From IMG/VR virus record IMGVR_UViG_3300037264_003220, positions 26,281 to 90,280 of that record: a DNA stretch of 64,000 nucleotides. One strand, 5' to 3'. Source of the stretch: a virus. A program made the translations under genes and the position numbers. The notes below the pieces were generated by a model that was not told where the DNA came from, ran no database searches, and saw only the letters and a program-made list of their open reading frames with translations. Shown here piece by piece: positions 42,894 to 49,900 of this stretch (within the stretch, counting starts at the first letter, position 1; every line of letters starts with the position of its first letter).

Positions 42894-44785
42894 ATGGCTG
42901 GGCCTTCAGCGCCTGGAGTCGTCGGCAAGGTTTCCTTTTCTTCGGGAGATTCACCCGCGCCTGGCGCTCCTGGCGTCTTGGCTGGCTCAGACAATGGGGG
43001 AGGAAGTTCGCCCATCGGCCCGCCACCCATACCACCAGCCGGAGCTTCATTCAAATCCTTCAGTTTCGGCGGGCGCCGTCCGCCTGGCTTCTTGCTGTCT
43101 GCCTTCTCTTGAACCTGTTCTTTCATGGCAAGGTCATTCAAAATGTCTTGAACCTTCTCACCTTTCAGGAAGCGGTCGCGTAATTCCTTATTCTCAGCGT
43201 CATCAAGGTACGCTTTCTTAAGTTCCTGCCAGTCCTTGTCGAGATAGGTGGCTTCTTCCTTCTGGAACTGGCTCACTATGGTTTTGGATGTCAGCCCGAA
43301 CACGTCATTGATAATTTCCTGCGGGATGCGACCATCATTGCGCAAGCGTAACATCATCTCCTGCTCCTGCGTGTTATTGAGCAGGTTCAACTTCTGCCAG
43401 ATAAAGCTCGGAAGGAAATATTTTTCATCAGGAATGTTGCCGCCGCGAATCTTGATTTTATGCTCGACCTCTGCCTTGGTAGGACGAATCAACTGCTGCT
43501 CGCGAGCCATGGGAAGGAAAATCTTGTATTTGAAAATCTTTTCTATTTCAGCGCGGTCAGTGATGTAACGATGAAACAACATTTTCAGGTTCACGGTTTG
43601 TCCGGCATACGATGGCGCTTCCCCGCCGATAAGTGCTTCATTGGCAAACAAACCCACCATGATGCGCTTGCCCACCCAATCAAACCATGGAATCAAATTC
43701 TCAATCTTGTCCTTTGTCCCCACGTAATCCACGGTAAGACCAAAGTGATAGATGATGTTGTAATCAGGGTCATTCGCCGCCGACACAAGCAACTGTTTAA
43801 ATTTATCGAAATGCTTCTTTGATGGAATCCAGCCTTTGGACTCCGAGCCGAGCTTGAAAATTTTGATGGGGAACATGTGGCGGTCGACGAAAGTATATTG
43901 GAGGTAACGCAGCTTGTCTTCAAACAACAGGTCTTTCAAAACTCGCTTCACCAATGAAAGACCGCGCAACGTGTATTTCGATGTTCGATTCGCAAAGTGA
44001 ACGACCCTGTTCCCATCCAGCATATGCGGCTTGCCTCGCCCAACTGATTCGACGAATTGCTTCGGCATGAGTCCTACAATGGCTTTGTCTATGGGGTCAT
44101 TGGAGCCGACAATCTTTTGAAGCTCTGGGTCGGGGAGGAGAAAGTAAGCGGCAGAATTGGAAACATACGTCCTCTTGATGTCTATATATTCGGGAGGGTA
44201 TTGGTTCCATTCCTGCCACTCGAAATTAGTTTTGTCCCAGTTGCCATACCACACGGACTCGCCAAGCAAATGCTTGTCGCGGAGCATCCATACCGCCATC
44301 TGAAGCAGGTCAAGTTTTTCCTTGGTGTAATTGAAATAAGATTTAACTCCAGCATCATCAACATGAAGTTCAAAATCTGACAGCGGGAACGTGCTATGGA
44401 TGTCGATAACGGAGCCGACATAAGGTTGGAACTTGTAATAGTGACGAAGGCGCTTGTTGACTTCTTTGAGATTGTCTTCAGGAAAGAGAAGGAGAACGGT
44501 ATCCCATAATGGGTCGACATAAAGGAGAGGCGTGCGCACGGTATCTGACGCGGAGCTGCTTTGAAACAACTGCTGGAACTCAGCCGTTCTCTTGAACCCT
44601 TTTCCATCGCCAAGCTGACCGCCGGAGCCTATGCGGTTGAATCCCTGACTTCCTGTCCCATCGGCTTGCGCCTGTTCATAAAGCGCTTCTTTGGCTGATT
44701 CAAGCAGCTCTTGCTGGGCGGCGTTGCGATGTAGGTTCGCGCTTACGCCATCACCAACGAAATCTTCTTCAGCAGTTTTTGCCAC
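42890..44785 (-). CDS. portal protein
   Basis: This 631-residue protein forms the dodecameric portal at one head vertex. Typical portal features are TPLLYVDPLWDTVLLLFPED at the start of the clip region, YLQYTFVDRHMFPIKIFKLG in the wing, WFDWVGKRIMVGLFANEALI, and NNTQEQEMMLRLRNDGRIP near the crown. The last ~90 residues are Pro/Gly-rich and flexible. MAKTAEEDF at the start and GFKRTAEFQQ near 65 carry the K/R-T-A-E pattern discussed in the findings. It overlaps genes on both sides. Confidence 0.85.
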   Translation of the reverse strand: MAKTAEEDFVGDGVSANLHRNAAQQELLESAKEALYEQAQADGTGSQGFNRIGSGGQLGDGKGFKRTAEFQQLFQSSSASDTVRTPLLYVDPLWDTVLLLFPEDNLKEVNKRLRHYYKFQPYVGSVIDIHSTFPLSDFELHVDDAGVKSYFNYTKEKLDLLQMAVWMLRDKHLLGESVWYGNWDKTNFEWQEWNQYPPEYIDIKRTYVSNSAAYFLLPDPELQKIVGSNDPIDKAIVGLMPKQFVESVGRGKPHMLDGNRVVHFANRTSKYTLRGLSLVKRVLKDLLFEDKLRYLQYTFVDRHMFPIKIFKLGSESKGWIPSKKHFDKFKQLLVSAANDPDYNIIYHFGLTVDYVGTKDKIENLIPWFDWVGKRIMVGLFANEALIGGEAPSYAGQTVNLKMLFHRYITDRAEIEKIFKYKIFLPMAREQQLIRPTKAEVEHKIKIRGGNIPDEKYFLPSFIWQKLNLLNNTQEQEMMLRLRNDGRIPQEIINDVFGLTSKTIVSQFQKEEATYLDKDWQELKKAYLDDAENKELRDRFLKGEKVQDILNDLAMKEQVQEKADSKKPGGRRPPKLKDLNEAPAGGMGGGPMGELPPPLSEPAKTPGAPGAGESPEEKETLPTTPGAEGPAI

Positions 44786-45149
44786 TAAACACTCCCGTTT
44801 CTTGAAGTTTTTGAATTTGCTCAGCTTTCGGGTTCAAGGCATCGCAAATTATCGCCGTCATCTTGTTCACCACTGCGCTTTGCTGCGTCCACAACTGATT
44901 CAGTTCTTCCTTCTGCCCTTCCGCTAAATCGCTCACATACTCATATGGCACAGACACTTTCACGGCAAGACCAGTTTTGGACTGAACCATAAAAACAAAC
45001 ATACAGTTCACCACGTCATCAACCAGTCTTAATTTCCATCCCTGACTTTCCAGCGCCATCAACTCTTTTAACTGCGCTACTATTTCCGGCAATGGGACGC
45101 GCGTCAGGTTCACCACGTTCGTCAAATACCTTTCCCGCATGGCTTCCAC
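44769..45149 (-). CDS. unknown protein preceding portal
   Basis: This ~126-residue protein starts either at a GTG sharing a base with the previous stop (TAGTG) or at ATG 45140 (MRERYLTNVVNL). Helical segments (PEIVAQLKELMALESQGWKL, LAEGQKEELNQLWTQQ) flank a strand region. It overlaps the portal start by 17 bases. No family was recognised; a terminase- or portal-linked accessory is possible given its place. Confidence 0.45.
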   Translation of the reverse strand: MEAMRERYLTNVVNLTRVPLPEIVAQLKELMALESQGWKLRLVDDVVNCMFVFMVQSKTGLAVKVSVPYEYVSDLAEGQKEELNQLWTQQSAVVNKMTAIICDALNPKAEQIQKLQETGVFSGKNC

Positions 45150-45667
45150 TATTCGAATAGAACCAGGAAGCCTCCGTAAACACCGTAACGAGTAATGTGC
45201 GTTTTAAAATCACGTCCAGTCCAGGCGCCAGCAGTAAGATATTTCAACAGACCCTGGTCGAATCCGGCATTGTCGACCGCCGCGCGTAAGGCGGGAGTGT
45301 TATTTATCAAGGTTCCACCATGAAAGTTGAGACCAACAATAGGAATGGCGCCATTCTCGGCTGCCTGGTTATCAATGGACTTCACCACGCCAACATCGGC
45401 GCTCAAAGCGCGATAACGATAAATCGCAGTCGTGCCGCCCGCCATCAAGGTGTGCTCATTGAAATCATAGAAGGTCGCCGGAGTAAGGTTGTCCAAGAGA
45501 TGAAACGAGCTATTGGATGAGACATCTCCCCAGATTTTCCCAAAGAACCCATCAACCGCAACAACGGTATTGGTGCTGGCGGCGCGAGCCGGAGCCGCAA
45601 ACAATGCCATCGCAGTCGCCATCGCCAACGCAATCCACAACACATTTTTAATCAACTTTCGTTTCAT
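45149..45667 (-). CDS. secreted protein with Sec signal peptide
   Basis: I chose the second ATG (45667) because AAGGAG lies 7 bases before it. The first ~30 residues are a clear Sec signal: KRKLIKNVLWIALAMATAMA, ending LFAAPARA-AS with an A-x-A cleavage site. The ~140-residue mature part is Gly/Asn/Phe-rich (VVAVDGFFGKIWGDVSSNSS, VGLNFHGGTLINNTPALRA) without further membrane helices. Such a periplasmic or surface protein is unexpected beside the portal gene. It could alter the host envelope or block superinfection, by inference. Confidence 0.6.
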   Translation of the reverse strand: MKRKLIKNVLWIALAMATAMALFAAPARAASTNTVVAVDGFFGKIWGDVSSNSSFHLLDNLTPATFYDFNEHTLMAGGTTAIYRYRALSADVGVVKSIDNQAAENGAIPIVGLNFHGGTLINNTPALRAAVDNAGFDQGLLKYLTAGAWTGRDFKTHITRYGVYGGFLVLFE

Positions 45668-45678
45668 TTTCATTCTCC

Positions 45679-45987
45679 TTATGCGCTGATTTCAAAGCAA
45701 TTTTTTTCTTTCAAGAACTTGAATTGCGCCCCACATGTAATCGTCTTCATCCCCTGACCCTTTCGAGGGTCGAATATCTGTCGAAACGAATGAGACACCA
45801 TGGTCTTTCCGAACGACTGAGACGCATTCAAAATAATGTCTCCAAAACATTTCGGGCACGACACTATGACTTCCGGCCCGAACGTGCCGTCAGCCTTGGA
45901 CAATAACGCCCAAGAACCTGGCGACATACTGTCTTTGCGCCAGCCCGCCAATCCAGTTGGCGCTCTCGTGGCGGCAAAGACCTTCAT
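45679..45987 (-). CDS. unknown small protein with zinc-knuckle
   Basis: This is a 102-residue protein, MKVFAATRAPTGLAGWRKDS. VSCPKCFGDIILN supplies one CxxC pair and TITCGAQFKF a third Cys, so metal binding is possible but not complete. Its start is three bases behind the previous gene. No family was recognised. Confidence 0.4.
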   Translation of the reverse strand: MKVFAATRAPTGLAGWRKDSMSPGSWALLSKADGTFGPEVIVSCPKCFGDIILNASQSFGKTMVSHSFRQIFDPRKGQGMKTITCGAQFKFLKEKNCFEISA

Positions 45988-45989
45988 TG

Positions 45990-46313
45990 TTACAGCCAGT
46001 TTCCGTTGGCTCCGCCGTTCACGGCAACAGGAGCGGCATTGCTGCCAGCGTGCGGGCGCCCATCTTGTTTGTCCAAGATAGCGGGGCCGAAGCTTCTGCC
46101 ATCATATTTCACATTGGGAACGCTCTTGGTCTGGAGAGACAGAGTTCCAATACCAGTCGGTTCGCCAATAACGGCGCTTTCATTCATGGTCACGCGAGAT
46201 TCGAGAACGGTTTTGATGGGCTTGTCATCCTGAAGCGGAACGCCCTGACTGGAGATGGGTTCAGCGTTAAGAATCGGGGGAATGGCTTTGCCTGTAAAGT
46301 CGATGTATGTCAT
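45990..46313 (-). CDS. unknown protein behind a structured leader
   Basis: This 107-residue protein, MTYIDFTGKAIPPILNAEPI, is Pro/Gly/Asn-rich and probably extended. It is the first gene after an intrinsic terminator and follows AAGGAGGACACTCAA. A CCCC-ATTAA-GGGG hairpin lies just before the ribosome site. No family is recognised. The same F-T-G-K-A-I string ends the partial gene at the right edge of the window. Confidence 0.45.
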   Translation of the reverse strand: MTYIDFTGKAIPPILNAEPISSQGVPLQDDKPIKTVLESRVTMNESAVIGEPTGIGTLSLQTKSVPNVKYDGRSFGPAILDKQDGRPHAGSNAAPVAVNGGANGNWL

Positions 46314-46394
46314 TTGAGTGTCCTCCTTAAATGTCCCCTTAATGGGGCGATAACCACGCCACTTCGGTTTTCGTTTTCAAAATCGTATAGCCAA

Positions 46395-46446
46395 CAAAAA
46401 AGGGGCTGAAACTGCTTAATGAATTCTTAAGCAATCTCAGCCCCTA
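46395..46446 (-). terminator. intrinsic terminator between accessory block and head module
   Basis: On the minus strand GGGGCTGA...GCTTAA pairs with TTAAGC...TCAGCCCC in a long stem, followed directly by TTTTTTT. This is a textbook rho-independent terminator. It ends or attenuates the upstream transcript before the gene at 46313. The 5' arm can also pair with an upstream CAGCC, giving an alternative structure. Confidence 0.8.
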
Positions 46447-46579
46447 AATGGCTGGCTATGTCGGTCGGGATTTAGGCCCGTTCGGGGTAATTACTCCCCT
46501 ACCGTTTTGCAAATTTGGTTGGCACACTTACGCGGAAATTTTCACCTTCCTCCCCTGCCAACTGGGTCAGAAGGAATAA
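46447..46579 (-). promoter_or_regulatory. structured non-coding RNA leader upstream of the terminator
   Basis: These 133 bases between a small lipoprotein-like gene and the terminator have no ORF. On the minus strand GTTGGCA (near 46560) pairs with TGCCAAC, enclosing a GGAA/TTCC hairpin. Further down, GGGGAGTAATTACCCC and CCGAACGG can fold, and a final CAGCC can invade the terminator stem. The layout of a folded region, a terminator and then a gene is that of a riboswitch or attenuator. I do not recognise a known class. Confidence 0.35.
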
Positions 46580-46726
46580 TCAGCCGCGCCGAACTAAAAA
46601 CTTTGGATGACCCCAATCAATAAACTTCTTATGAGAGCACCCCATCAACAACAAAAGCGCATAACACGTCGCCGCGAGGAGAACCCATCCCATCGGGCGG
46701 AATCTTACTGGATACTTATCAGGCAT
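46580..46726 (-). CDS. small lipoprotein-like membrane protein
   Basis: This 48-residue ORF overlaps the previous gene's stop by 8 bases. It has MPDKYPVRFRPMGWVLLAAT followed by CYALLLLMGCSHKK: a basic start, one hydrophobic stretch and a lipobox-like L-L-M-G-C. The mature part is only ~20 residues and basic. Small lipoproteins in phages can act as outer spanins or exclusion factors; nothing here decides that. The ribosome site is weak, so expression would rely on coupling. Confidence 0.4.
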   Translation of the reverse strand: MPDKYPVRFRPMGWVLLAATCYALLLLMGCSHKKFIDWGHPKFLVRRG

Positions 46727-47033
46727 CCTTCATCACGGCAAGCGTCTTTTCTTTATCTGCCACTGCGGTAAATCCTTTGACATTGTTGACGCCCGCGCTG
46801 GCGGTCTCAACAGAGATTGATTCAGGGATTGCAGTCAAAGGAGCATACGGAGGACTCTGACCAATGGCGGCGGCTTGATAATTCGTGTTCACGGTTTGAA
46901 TAACTGGCTTGCTGAAATTGTTTATTGCGGGCTGGTTGGGCACGACGCCCTGATTTTCATATTTGGTTATAAAACTACTTAGCGACGGAGAATCAATCGG
47001 TGCCGCCTTCTGCTCATTAAAAGAAAACCCCAT
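46719..47033 (-). CDS. unknown small protein
   Basis: This 104-residue protein, MGFSFNEQKAAPIDSPSLSS, is rich in Pro, Asn, Val and Ala (VNTNYQAAAIGQSPPYAPLT), likely extended or partly disordered, and ends in a short charged helix. It lies after a homing endonuclease and before the lipoprotein-like ORF. No family was recognised. Confidence 0.4.
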   Translation of the reverse strand: MGFSFNEQKAAPIDSPSLSSFITKYENQGVVPNQPAINNFSKPVIQTVNTNYQAAAIGQSPPYAPLTAIPESISVETASAGVNNVKGFTAVADKEKTLAVMKDA

Positions 47034-47034
47034 A

Positions 47035-47658
47035 TTAAACCCCCACAGTTAAAGATTTTTTAACATCCCAACCACTTTTGAATCTATACCATAATGTTCC
47101 AGTTGATAATCCTATTTTTTCAGCCCAAGCAGACATTGGCATAGTTAAACCATTAAATGAAATCATCTTATTTCTTGATGTATTTCTTTGCTGTTCCTTT
47201 CTTGTTGCCCATCTAACATTTCCTGGTTCATAATTACCGTCGTTATTAATGCGGTCGAGAGAATATTCAGGAGACGGTCTAAGTCCATTATCGGCTATGA
47301 AATTTTCAAATTTGTGCCAAGGCGGATGGACTGCAATATTGCGACCGCCGTAATTTTTATAACCTTTAGTGTTTCGATTCTCGCAACGTTGAATCATCAT
47401 ATTCCAAATAGAATATTCGGCAGCTCTATTACTTCTTGTCGAATATCCATGTTTTAAATTTCTATCAATCGTCGTCTTTCTCACCAAGCATCCGCACGAT
47501 TGAGCCTGCCCGCCTTGTAAGTTACTATGAAGAATTAATTTAATATTTCCGCAATCACATTGGCACAACCAGTAATGCCTATATCCGCGCATTTCTCCAA
47601 AACCAATAACTTTTAACAAACCAAATACACGACTCATTAAATCAGAGCGAATCTTCAT
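47035..47658 (-). CDS. HNH homing endonuclease
   Basis: This is a 207-residue protein. An N-terminal zinc-ribbon-like part (YWLCQCDCGNIKLILHSNLQ, SCGC) is followed by YSIWNMMIQRCENRNTKGYK and NYGGRNIAVHPPWHKFENFI. The HNH-type core is EYSLDRINNDGNYEPGNVRW with ATRKEQQRN. The C-terminus is a helix-turn-helix-like tail (MPMSAWAEKIGLSTGTLWYR). This is a common phage mobile endonuclease family. A GGAGG site sits 12 bases after the upstream stop, and the gene ends one base before the next ATG. The gene is A+T rich. It is a paralogue of the one at 50.7-51.3 kb. Confidence 0.85.
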   Translation of the reverse strand: MKIRSDLMSRVFGLLKVIGFGEMRGYRHYWLCQCDCGNIKLILHSNLQGGQAQSCGCLVRKTTIDRNLKHGYSTRSNRAAEYSIWNMMIQRCENRNTKGYKNYGGRNIAVHPPWHKFENFIADNGLRPSPEYSLDRINNDGNYEPGNVRWATRKEQQRNTSRNKMISFNGLTMPMSAWAEKIGLSTGTLWYRFKSGWDVKKSLTVGV

Positions 47659-47670
47659 ATCGCCTCCGAA

Positions 47671-47889
47671 TTAATAGTCTTGAATGATAGGCTGTTCGCG
47701 GCAAGAAATCCATTGCTTAGCTTCCGCAATAGGGAGTCCGCTTTTGATGAAAAAAGACAAAAGCTCTGCTTCGCTCTCATATTGAGTGCTGGCAAGAATT
47801 GTCCGAACCCAAGCCGTGCGTGTTGAGACCAAAGAGTTGTCACTCTTTTGAGAAGATTTCCGTTGGTCTGACACTTTAGTCCACTGCAT
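47671..47889 (-). CDS. small W-T-K-tagged protein
   Basis: This is a 72-residue protein, MQWTKVSDQRKSSQKSDNSL, with AAAGGAAAAC before the ATG. It carries the M-x-W-T-K-x start shared with other small proteins of this block. The C-terminal ~45 residues form a compact helical domain (TAWVRTILASTQYESEAELL, FFIKSGLPIAEAKQWISC). A longer ORF in another frame over the same bases is rejected. The function is unknown. Confidence 0.5.
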   Translation of the reverse strand: MQWTKVSDQRKSSQKSDNSLVSTRTAWVRTILASTQYESEAELLSFFIKSGLPIAEAKQWISCREQPIIQDY

Positions 47890-47949
47890 TTTAGTTTTCC
47901 TTTATTACACTGATTTTCAGAGCGGTTCGCGTTCATGTTCTGTTTTCCT

Positions 47950-48069
47950 TTAACATCCGCAATTTTGCTTTGTCTTCTTAAGCATATTCGCTTTATACTT
48001 CCGCAGTATCGCGGCTGAGCTTACAATAACGATAATCAACATTATAAGTGAAAACAGCACAATTTTCAT
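47950..48069 (-). CDS. 39-residue single-pass membrane protein
   Basis: This short ORF begins 10 bases after the preceding stop. The protein starts MKIVLFSLIMLIIVIVSSAA with one strong membrane helix, followed by a basic tail (ILRKYKANMLKKTKQ) and a final Cys-Gly-Cys. A GGGAG lies 14 bases upstream, somewhat far. It fills an otherwise empty 190-base gap. A small membrane-anchoring role is likely; the details are unknown. Confidence 0.4.
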   Translation of the reverse strand: MKIVLFSLIMLIIVIVSSAAILRKYKANMLKKTKQNCGC

Positions 48070-48078
48070 ACTTGTTTT

Positions 48079-48294
48079 TCAAACTCCCGCTGGTCTATAT
48101 ACTCCAACTCCGCTCAAATCCTGAACTCCTATCTGCCCGCCTGAGAACGCCATCGCAATTTCCAGAGGCGCTTTCGTATATTCCGTGTAAAGCGTTAAAC
48201 CAATCTGAGAAACGATGATGTCACTTAATGGTATCGGTGCAAATTCTTTCCCCGCTGGGCCGCCGCCAAAGTTGACGCCAGAATCGTCACTCAT
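48079..48294 (-). CDS. unknown small protein
   Basis: This is a 71-residue protein, MSDDSGVNFGGGPAGKEFAP, Gly-rich at first, then with two hydrophobic but probably soluble segments (LSDIIVSQIGLTLYTEY, PLEIAMAFSGGQIGVQDL). The start shares a base with the previous stop (TAATG). No family was recognised. Confidence 0.4.
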   Translation of the reverse strand: MSDDSGVNFGGGPAGKEFAPIPLSDIIVSQIGLTLYTEYTKAPLEIAMAFSGGQIGVQDLSGVGVYRPAGV

Positions 48295-48689
48295 TAAAAT
48301 TCAGCCTGCCATTGTTCTTTGTACCAATCCAAACTCTTTGGCGCCAACTGTTTCCAACCTTCTTCTCCAGGCTCAATGCTAACTTTAACATTTGAAATAT
48401 GAACTGTCTGAGACTCCTGCTTGTAATCATCAGTAGAATCATCAAACACTTCGTATTCCACGGTAATGTCCTGGTCAGGGACAGTCACCATAACACCATC
48501 AATGCCCCAATCACGAACGTCAAGCTGCGCCGACCATTTCAACGTAATTGGCTTGACTGATTCCATCCCAGCTTCTTTATAATTCAATTCCACATCAGAC
48601 GTTTCAAAATTCATTGCGCTGGCTGAACGAACCCATGCTGGCGCCTGAAGTTCAGCAACAATATCTTTTGTTGTTCGAGTCCAGTCCAT
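48294..48689 (-). CDS. W-T-R-tagged beta-rich protein
   Basis: This is a 131-residue protein, MDWTRTTKDIVAELQAPAWV. After the tag-like start come many beta strands (VKPITLKWSAQLDVRDWGID, ITVEYEVFDDSTDDYKQESQ, VHISNVKVSI), and a short helix with SLDWYKEQWQAEF ends it. It is tightly linked to the W-T-K-tagged gene upstream (TAATG). No family was recognised. It may be one of a set of packaged small domains. Confidence 0.45.
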   Translation of the reverse strand: MDWTRTTKDIVAELQAPAWVRSASAMNFETSDVELNYKEAGMESVKPITLKWSAQLDVRDWGIDGVMVTVPDQDITVEYEVFDDSTDDYKQESQTVHISNVKVSIEPGEEGWKQLAPKSLDWYKEQWQAEF

Positions 48690-48943
48690 TAACGACCTTC
48701 ACCGTGAAGCAAATCTTCGCCCGTGTTCTCATTGATAATAGTCCAACGTAAGTTATCATTTACCCATTCCTGTTCTTCCGTGGTCAAATCAAGACCACTA
48801 ATTAAATTGCGCCATTGCTCGCCGACAAAATCTTCAAGCGCTTCCGATAAAGCATAGGCAATTTCACGTTGTCGTATATCATCAAGTACGACTTCTGTTT
48901 CTTTTTCGCCTTCGGGTATTTCTTTAGCTGTTTTTGTCCACAT
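48689..48943 (-). CDS. small W-T-K-tagged acidic protein
   Basis: This 84-residue protein starts MWTKTAKEIPEGEKETEVVL. Its first codons and ribosome site (from AAGGGATAATTT on) are identical over 29 bases to those of the next gene upstream. The body is acidic and helical (REIAYALSEALEDFVGEQWR, TTEEQEWVNDNLRWTI). Apart from the start, the two proteins are unrelated. The function is unknown. Confidence 0.5.
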   Translation of the reverse strand: MWTKTAKEIPEGEKETEVVLDDIRQREIAYALSEALEDFVGEQWRNLISGLDLTTEEQEWVNDNLRWTIINENTGEDLLHGEGR

Positions 48944-48955
48944 AAATTATCCCTT
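48927..48955 (-). repeat. 29-base direct repeat, copy 1
   Basis: This is an exact copy of the bases at 49155-49183. It covers the end of one gene, the ribosome site AAGGGA and the codons for M-W-T-K-T-A of the next. Together the copies bracket a 74-residue gene. Confidence 0.8.
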
Positions 48956-49171
48956 GCCTCCATATCCTCGTGCATCCAACTCTTGTTGTAATTGTTCAGT
49001 AGTCATATGTCGATAGCCTTGAAATCCATCACGCAAGCAACTCTCAATCCAATCCGGCGAACCTTGGTCAATCGCAATTTTCCAATCAGATTCAATCAGG
49101 ATATCGACGAGTTTTTCTTTGGCTTCATCAAATTCATTTTGTTTCTTATGAAGGGCTGTTTTTGTCCACAT
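48947..49171 (-). CDS. small W-T-K-tagged protein bracketed by direct repeats
   Basis: This is a 74-residue protein, MWTKTALHKKQNEFDEAKEK. After the tag a helical body follows (LVDILIESDWKIAIDQGSPD, MTTEQLQQELDARGYGGKG). The last part (HMTTEQLQQELDARGY) recalls short helical peptides in many phage proteins. The gene lies between two exact 29-base direct repeats, so it can be gained or lost by recombination. The function is unknown. Confidence 0.5.
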   Translation of the reverse strand: MWTKTALHKKQNEFDEAKEKLVDILIESDWKIAIDQGSPDWIESCLRDGFQGYRHMTTEQLQQELDARGYGGKG

Positions 49172-49183
49172 AAATTATCCCTT
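49155..49183 (-). repeat. 29-base direct repeat, copy 2
   Basis: This is identical to 48927-48955. It contains the end of the endonuclease gene (V-K-G-stop), the ribosome site and the first six codons of the 74-residue gene. The match in coding and non-coding bases points to copying rather than convergence. Confidence 0.8.
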
Positions 49184-49900
49184 TACGGCGTAACAGCCAA
49201 CCGTTTTCATAATTTTATCAGCAACAACATCAAATTTATTATTTATATCTCGTTCCCAAAATCGCAAAACAGTATGCCCATGACTTAATAAATAATCATT
49301 TTGAGACTTATCTCGTTCAGTTCCATGTGGATAATGATGCCAGTAATCACCATCGGCAAAGATACACACGCAGCCATCAATTAAAAAATCAGGAGTAGCG
49401 CCTCCAATTCGTGCTTGAAAACGAAACGGTATTTTTTTATCAATCAAAAACTTCTTAATCTTTCTCTCTATCGACGAATTAGCATACTTATTATGCCTAC
49501 TCCCATAAATAGCTCGGCACGTTTTAGAACAAGTTTTCTGTTTATCAAATAGTCTTTTTTCAACAAGAAACACCTTACTGCATATGGCACAAATCTTTGC
49601 CATTCTTGGAATCCAATGAGATGAATTTTGCCCTGATTTTGTTTTAGATAAATGTTGACCGTAACATTTGTTTGAACAAAATCTACTACCACCAATCTTC
49701 AAAAGATTAGTTCGTGGGCGAAACGCCGTTCCGCAAATTTCACACGGTTTCATCAGAGGTATCCGCTCATCATCACGTCGAGCTAATTTAGCGCTACATG
49801 ACAAACTGCAAGTGCGCCCTCCGCCACGTCTCACCTGACACGGAGGCGATTGAAACCACTTACCACACACGACACAATGACAATCAATTAAGATTTTCAT
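49175..49900 (-). CDS. homing endonuclease with three zinc fingers and Vsr-like nuclease
   Basis: This 241-residue protein has three N-terminal Cys4-type fingers (HCVVCGKWFQSPPC with TCSLSC, PCEICGTAFRP with FCSNKC, ICAICSKVFLV with TCSKTC). A nuclease domain follows with SSIERKIKKFLIDKKIPFRF, GGATPDFLIDGCVCIFADGD and VLRFWERDI. This P-D-F...D-G-D-x-W-H pattern is the DUF559/Vsr-like endonuclease core. The zinc fingers would read the DNA target. It starts in an ATGA overlap and ends three bases before the next ATG, supplying its AAGGGA ribosome site. The gene is A+T rich. Confidence 0.85.
   Translation of the reverse strand: MKILIDCHCVVCGKWFQSPPCQVRRGGGRTCSLSCSAKLARRDDERIPLMKPCEICGTAFRPRTNLLKIGGSRFCSNKCYGQHLSKTKSGQNSSHWIPRMAKICAICSKVFLVEKRLFDKQKTCSKTCRAIYGSRHNKYANSSIERKIKKFLIDKKIPFRFQARIGGATPDFLIDGCVCIFADGDYWHHYPHGTERDKSQNDYLLSHGHTVLRFWERDINNKFDVVADKIMKTVGCYAVKG

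Noticed and set aside
46447-46579. tRNA gene in the folded leader
   Set aside because: A 7-pair stem is present, but the enclosed ~30 bases cannot form the D, anticodon and T arms, and no T-loop consensus is present.
47655-47936. 93-residue ORF overlapping the small W-T-K-tagged gene
   Set aside because: Low protein-like character, and it covers in another frame a gene with a better start and the recurrent tag.
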